A stretch of 13,041 nt of DNA from positions 1-13,041 of the forward strand of contig CAYLZO010000152.1 of NCBI GenBank assembly GCA_964387775.1, in the 5' to 3' direction. Made by a program: the position numbers and the translations under genes. The notes beneath the pieces were generated by a model that worked only from the letters and a program-made list of their open reading frames with translations, was not told where the DNA came from and searched no databases. The DNA is from CAYLZO01 sp964387775. Its GTDB lineage: Bacteria > Chloroflexota > Anaerolineae > JAAYZQ01. Below, piece by piece: positions 12,036 to 13,041 of this stretch. Each line of letters starts with the position of its first letter. Positions within the stretch are counted from its first letter, which is position 1.

Positions 12036-13004
12036 TCAGGGGTCCAGGGGGCTACGGACGGCGAGGGGGCCTTTATTGAGGACGTGGGTATAAATCATCG
12101 TTGTCTTCACGTCTTTGTGGCCGAGGAGTTCCTGGACGGTGCGGATGTCATAGCCCTGCTCCAGCAGGTGGGTGGCAAAGCTGTGGCGGAAGACGTGAGG
12201 GGTGACGTGTTTTTCGATGCGTGTCAACTTGGCTGCCTTCCTGACCGCCCTTTGCACCGTGCTCTCGTGGAGGTGATGGCGGCGCTCGACGCCGGAGCGC
12301 GGATCTTTGGACAGGTTGGAGGAAGGGAAGACGTACTGCCATATCCACTCCTGATTGGCGTTGGGATATTTTCGTTCGAGGGCGTTGGGGAGGTAGACGG
12401 CACCGTAGCCATCGCTCAGATCCCGCCGGTGGATCATTTTGACGCGGCGGAGGTGCTTGCGCAGCGGCTCGACCACGCTATCGGGCAGGACGGTGACGCG
12501 ATCCTTGGCCCCTTTGCCATCGCGCACAATAATCTGGTGTTTTTTGAAGTCGATATCCTTGACACGCAGTCGTAAGCATTCGACCAAGCGCAGGCCGGAG
12601 CCATAGAGCAGCTTGGCGATCAGTTGATGTGTGCCCGACATCGCAGTGAGAACCTGTTGAGCTTCTTCCCTGGTCAGGACGGTGGGCAGGCGCTTGGGCT
12701 TTTTGGCCCGAACGGCGTCGAGGGGGCGTTCCAAGTCCTTCTTGAGCACGTTTTGGTAGAGGAACAGGAGAGCGCTGAGGGCCTGATTCTGGGTGGAGGC
12801 AGCAACGTTCTGATCCACAGCCAGGTGGGTAAGGTATTCTTCGATCTCGGTCGCGCCCATCTCTAGCGGGTGCCGCTTGTTATGAAAAAAGATGTAACGC
12901 TTGATCCAGTTGACGTAGGCCTGCTCGGTGCGGATGGAGTAATGTTTGGCCCGTATGGCATCCCGGACGCGGTCCAGCAGCTTTTTTTCGTGCTGTTTTG
13001 TCAT
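12036..13004 (-). CDS. intI: Integron integrase (IntI-family tyrosine recombinase)
   Basis: 322 aa. The N-terminal SAM-like core-binding domain is about 1-100 (YSIRTEQAYVNWIKRYIFFH). The catalytic set is complete: R139, K164, H270, R273, H296 and nucleophile Y305. All differ from IntI1 (R146, K171, H277, R280, H303, Y312) by a constant 7, so there is no indel between them. The integron-specific patch, absent from XerC/D, is present at about 212-250 (KYPNANQEWIWQYVFP, then SKDPRSGVERRHHLHES), and the end THVLNKGPLAVRSPLD is IntI-typical. IntI recombines attI with folded single-stranded attC sites to capture cassettes. ATG 13004 is chosen over ATG 13022 because GGGAGA lies just upstream of it and a -10 at 13036-13041 leaves only about 7 nt before 13022. 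Nothing suggests inactivation. Confidence 0.97.
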   Translation of the reverse strand: MTKQHEKKLLDRVRDAIRAKHYSIRTEQAYVNWIKRYIFFHNKRHPLEMGATEIEEYLTHLAVDQNVAASTQNQALSALLFLYQNVLKKDLERPLDAVRAKKPKRLPTVLTREEAQQVLTAMSGTHQLIAKLLYGSGLRLVECLRLRVKDIDFKKHQIIVRDGKGAKDRVTVLPDSVVEPLRKHLRRVKMIHRRDLSDGYGAVYLPNALERKYPNANQEWIWQYVFPSSNLSKDPRSGVERRHHLHESTVQRAVRKAAKLTRIEKHVTPHVFRHSFATHLLEQGYDIRTVQELLGHKDVKTTMIYTHVLNKGPLAVRSPLDP

Positions 13005-13035
13005 AGTCTCTCCCACTTGCATTTTTCGTTTTGCT

Positions 13036-13041
13036 ATTGTA
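13036..13041 (-). promoter_or_regulatory. Probable -10 box of intI
   Basis: TACAAT on the minus strand at the very end of the window. The -35 box and the attI site would lie beyond 13041. The start point near 13029 fits translation from ATG 13004. Confidence 0.5.

Noticed and set aside
11985..12575. Plus-strand open frame opposite intI (196 aa)
   Set aside because: Antisense shadow of the integrase, which has all catalytic residues on the minus strand.
13004..13022. intI start at ATG 13022
   Set aside because: No ribosome-binding site before it, and the probable -10 box at 13036-13041 would leave a leader of only about 7 nt; ATG 13004 has GGGAGA just upstream.

Overview
The window looks like chromosomal DNA of a GC-rich bacterium, most likely a member of the Chloroflexota (Anaerolineae-like). 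That placement is an inference from high GC, a stand-alone rplI unit, a zinc-ribbon/cold-shock fusion and a HyuA-like/B12-activation neighbourhood. No rRNA or other phylogenetic marker settles it. A run of exactly 100 N (11258-11357) marks a scaffold gap, so this is a draft, probably metagenomic, assembly.

Layout. 1-417 is non-coding, rich in small hairpins, and ends in a near-consensus promoter. 418-1246 holds rplI (ribosomal protein L9) and a small zinc-ribbon protein, closed by a strong terminator. 1297-4437 is a self-contained Zn/Cd/Pb resistance operon: promoter plus perfect SmtB/CadC-type operator, an ArsR-family sensor, a three-HMA P1B ATPase, and a 19-bp-stem terminator. 4470-5054 carries a possibly truncated HEAT-repeat membrane protein, a near-perfect 72-bp palindrome and a terminator. 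5055-5559 is a minus-strand zinc-ribbon/cold-shock protein with a long leader. 5619-7682 has two convergent membrane-protein genes (UPF0104-type and DUF2085) that overlap tail to tail by 34 bp. 7692-8212 is a wrecked nucleotidyltransferase/HEPN toxin-antitoxin-like pair invaded by a 94-bp hairpin element. 8263-8434 is a tandem pair of ~85-bp repeats. 8384-9075 is a damaged B12-dependent methionine-synthase-activation-domain gene (start lost in the repeat, plus a frameshift). It is followed by a HyuA-like ASKHA ATPase gene cut by the gap, then a deoxynucleoside kinase. 12036-13004 is a minus-strand integron integrase at the window edge.

How the genes work together. The ArsR sensor and ATPase form a classic metal-responsive efflux unit. 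The B12-activation protein and HyuA-like protein may once have worked together on corrinoid reactivation (inference). The intI gene is the most notable item. It aligns to IntI1 catalytic numbering with one constant offset and keeps the integron-specific insertion. Its attI site and any cassettes should lie just beyond the right edge. The 7.6-9.2 kb zone has many small repeats and broken genes and looks like a site of repeated rearrangement.
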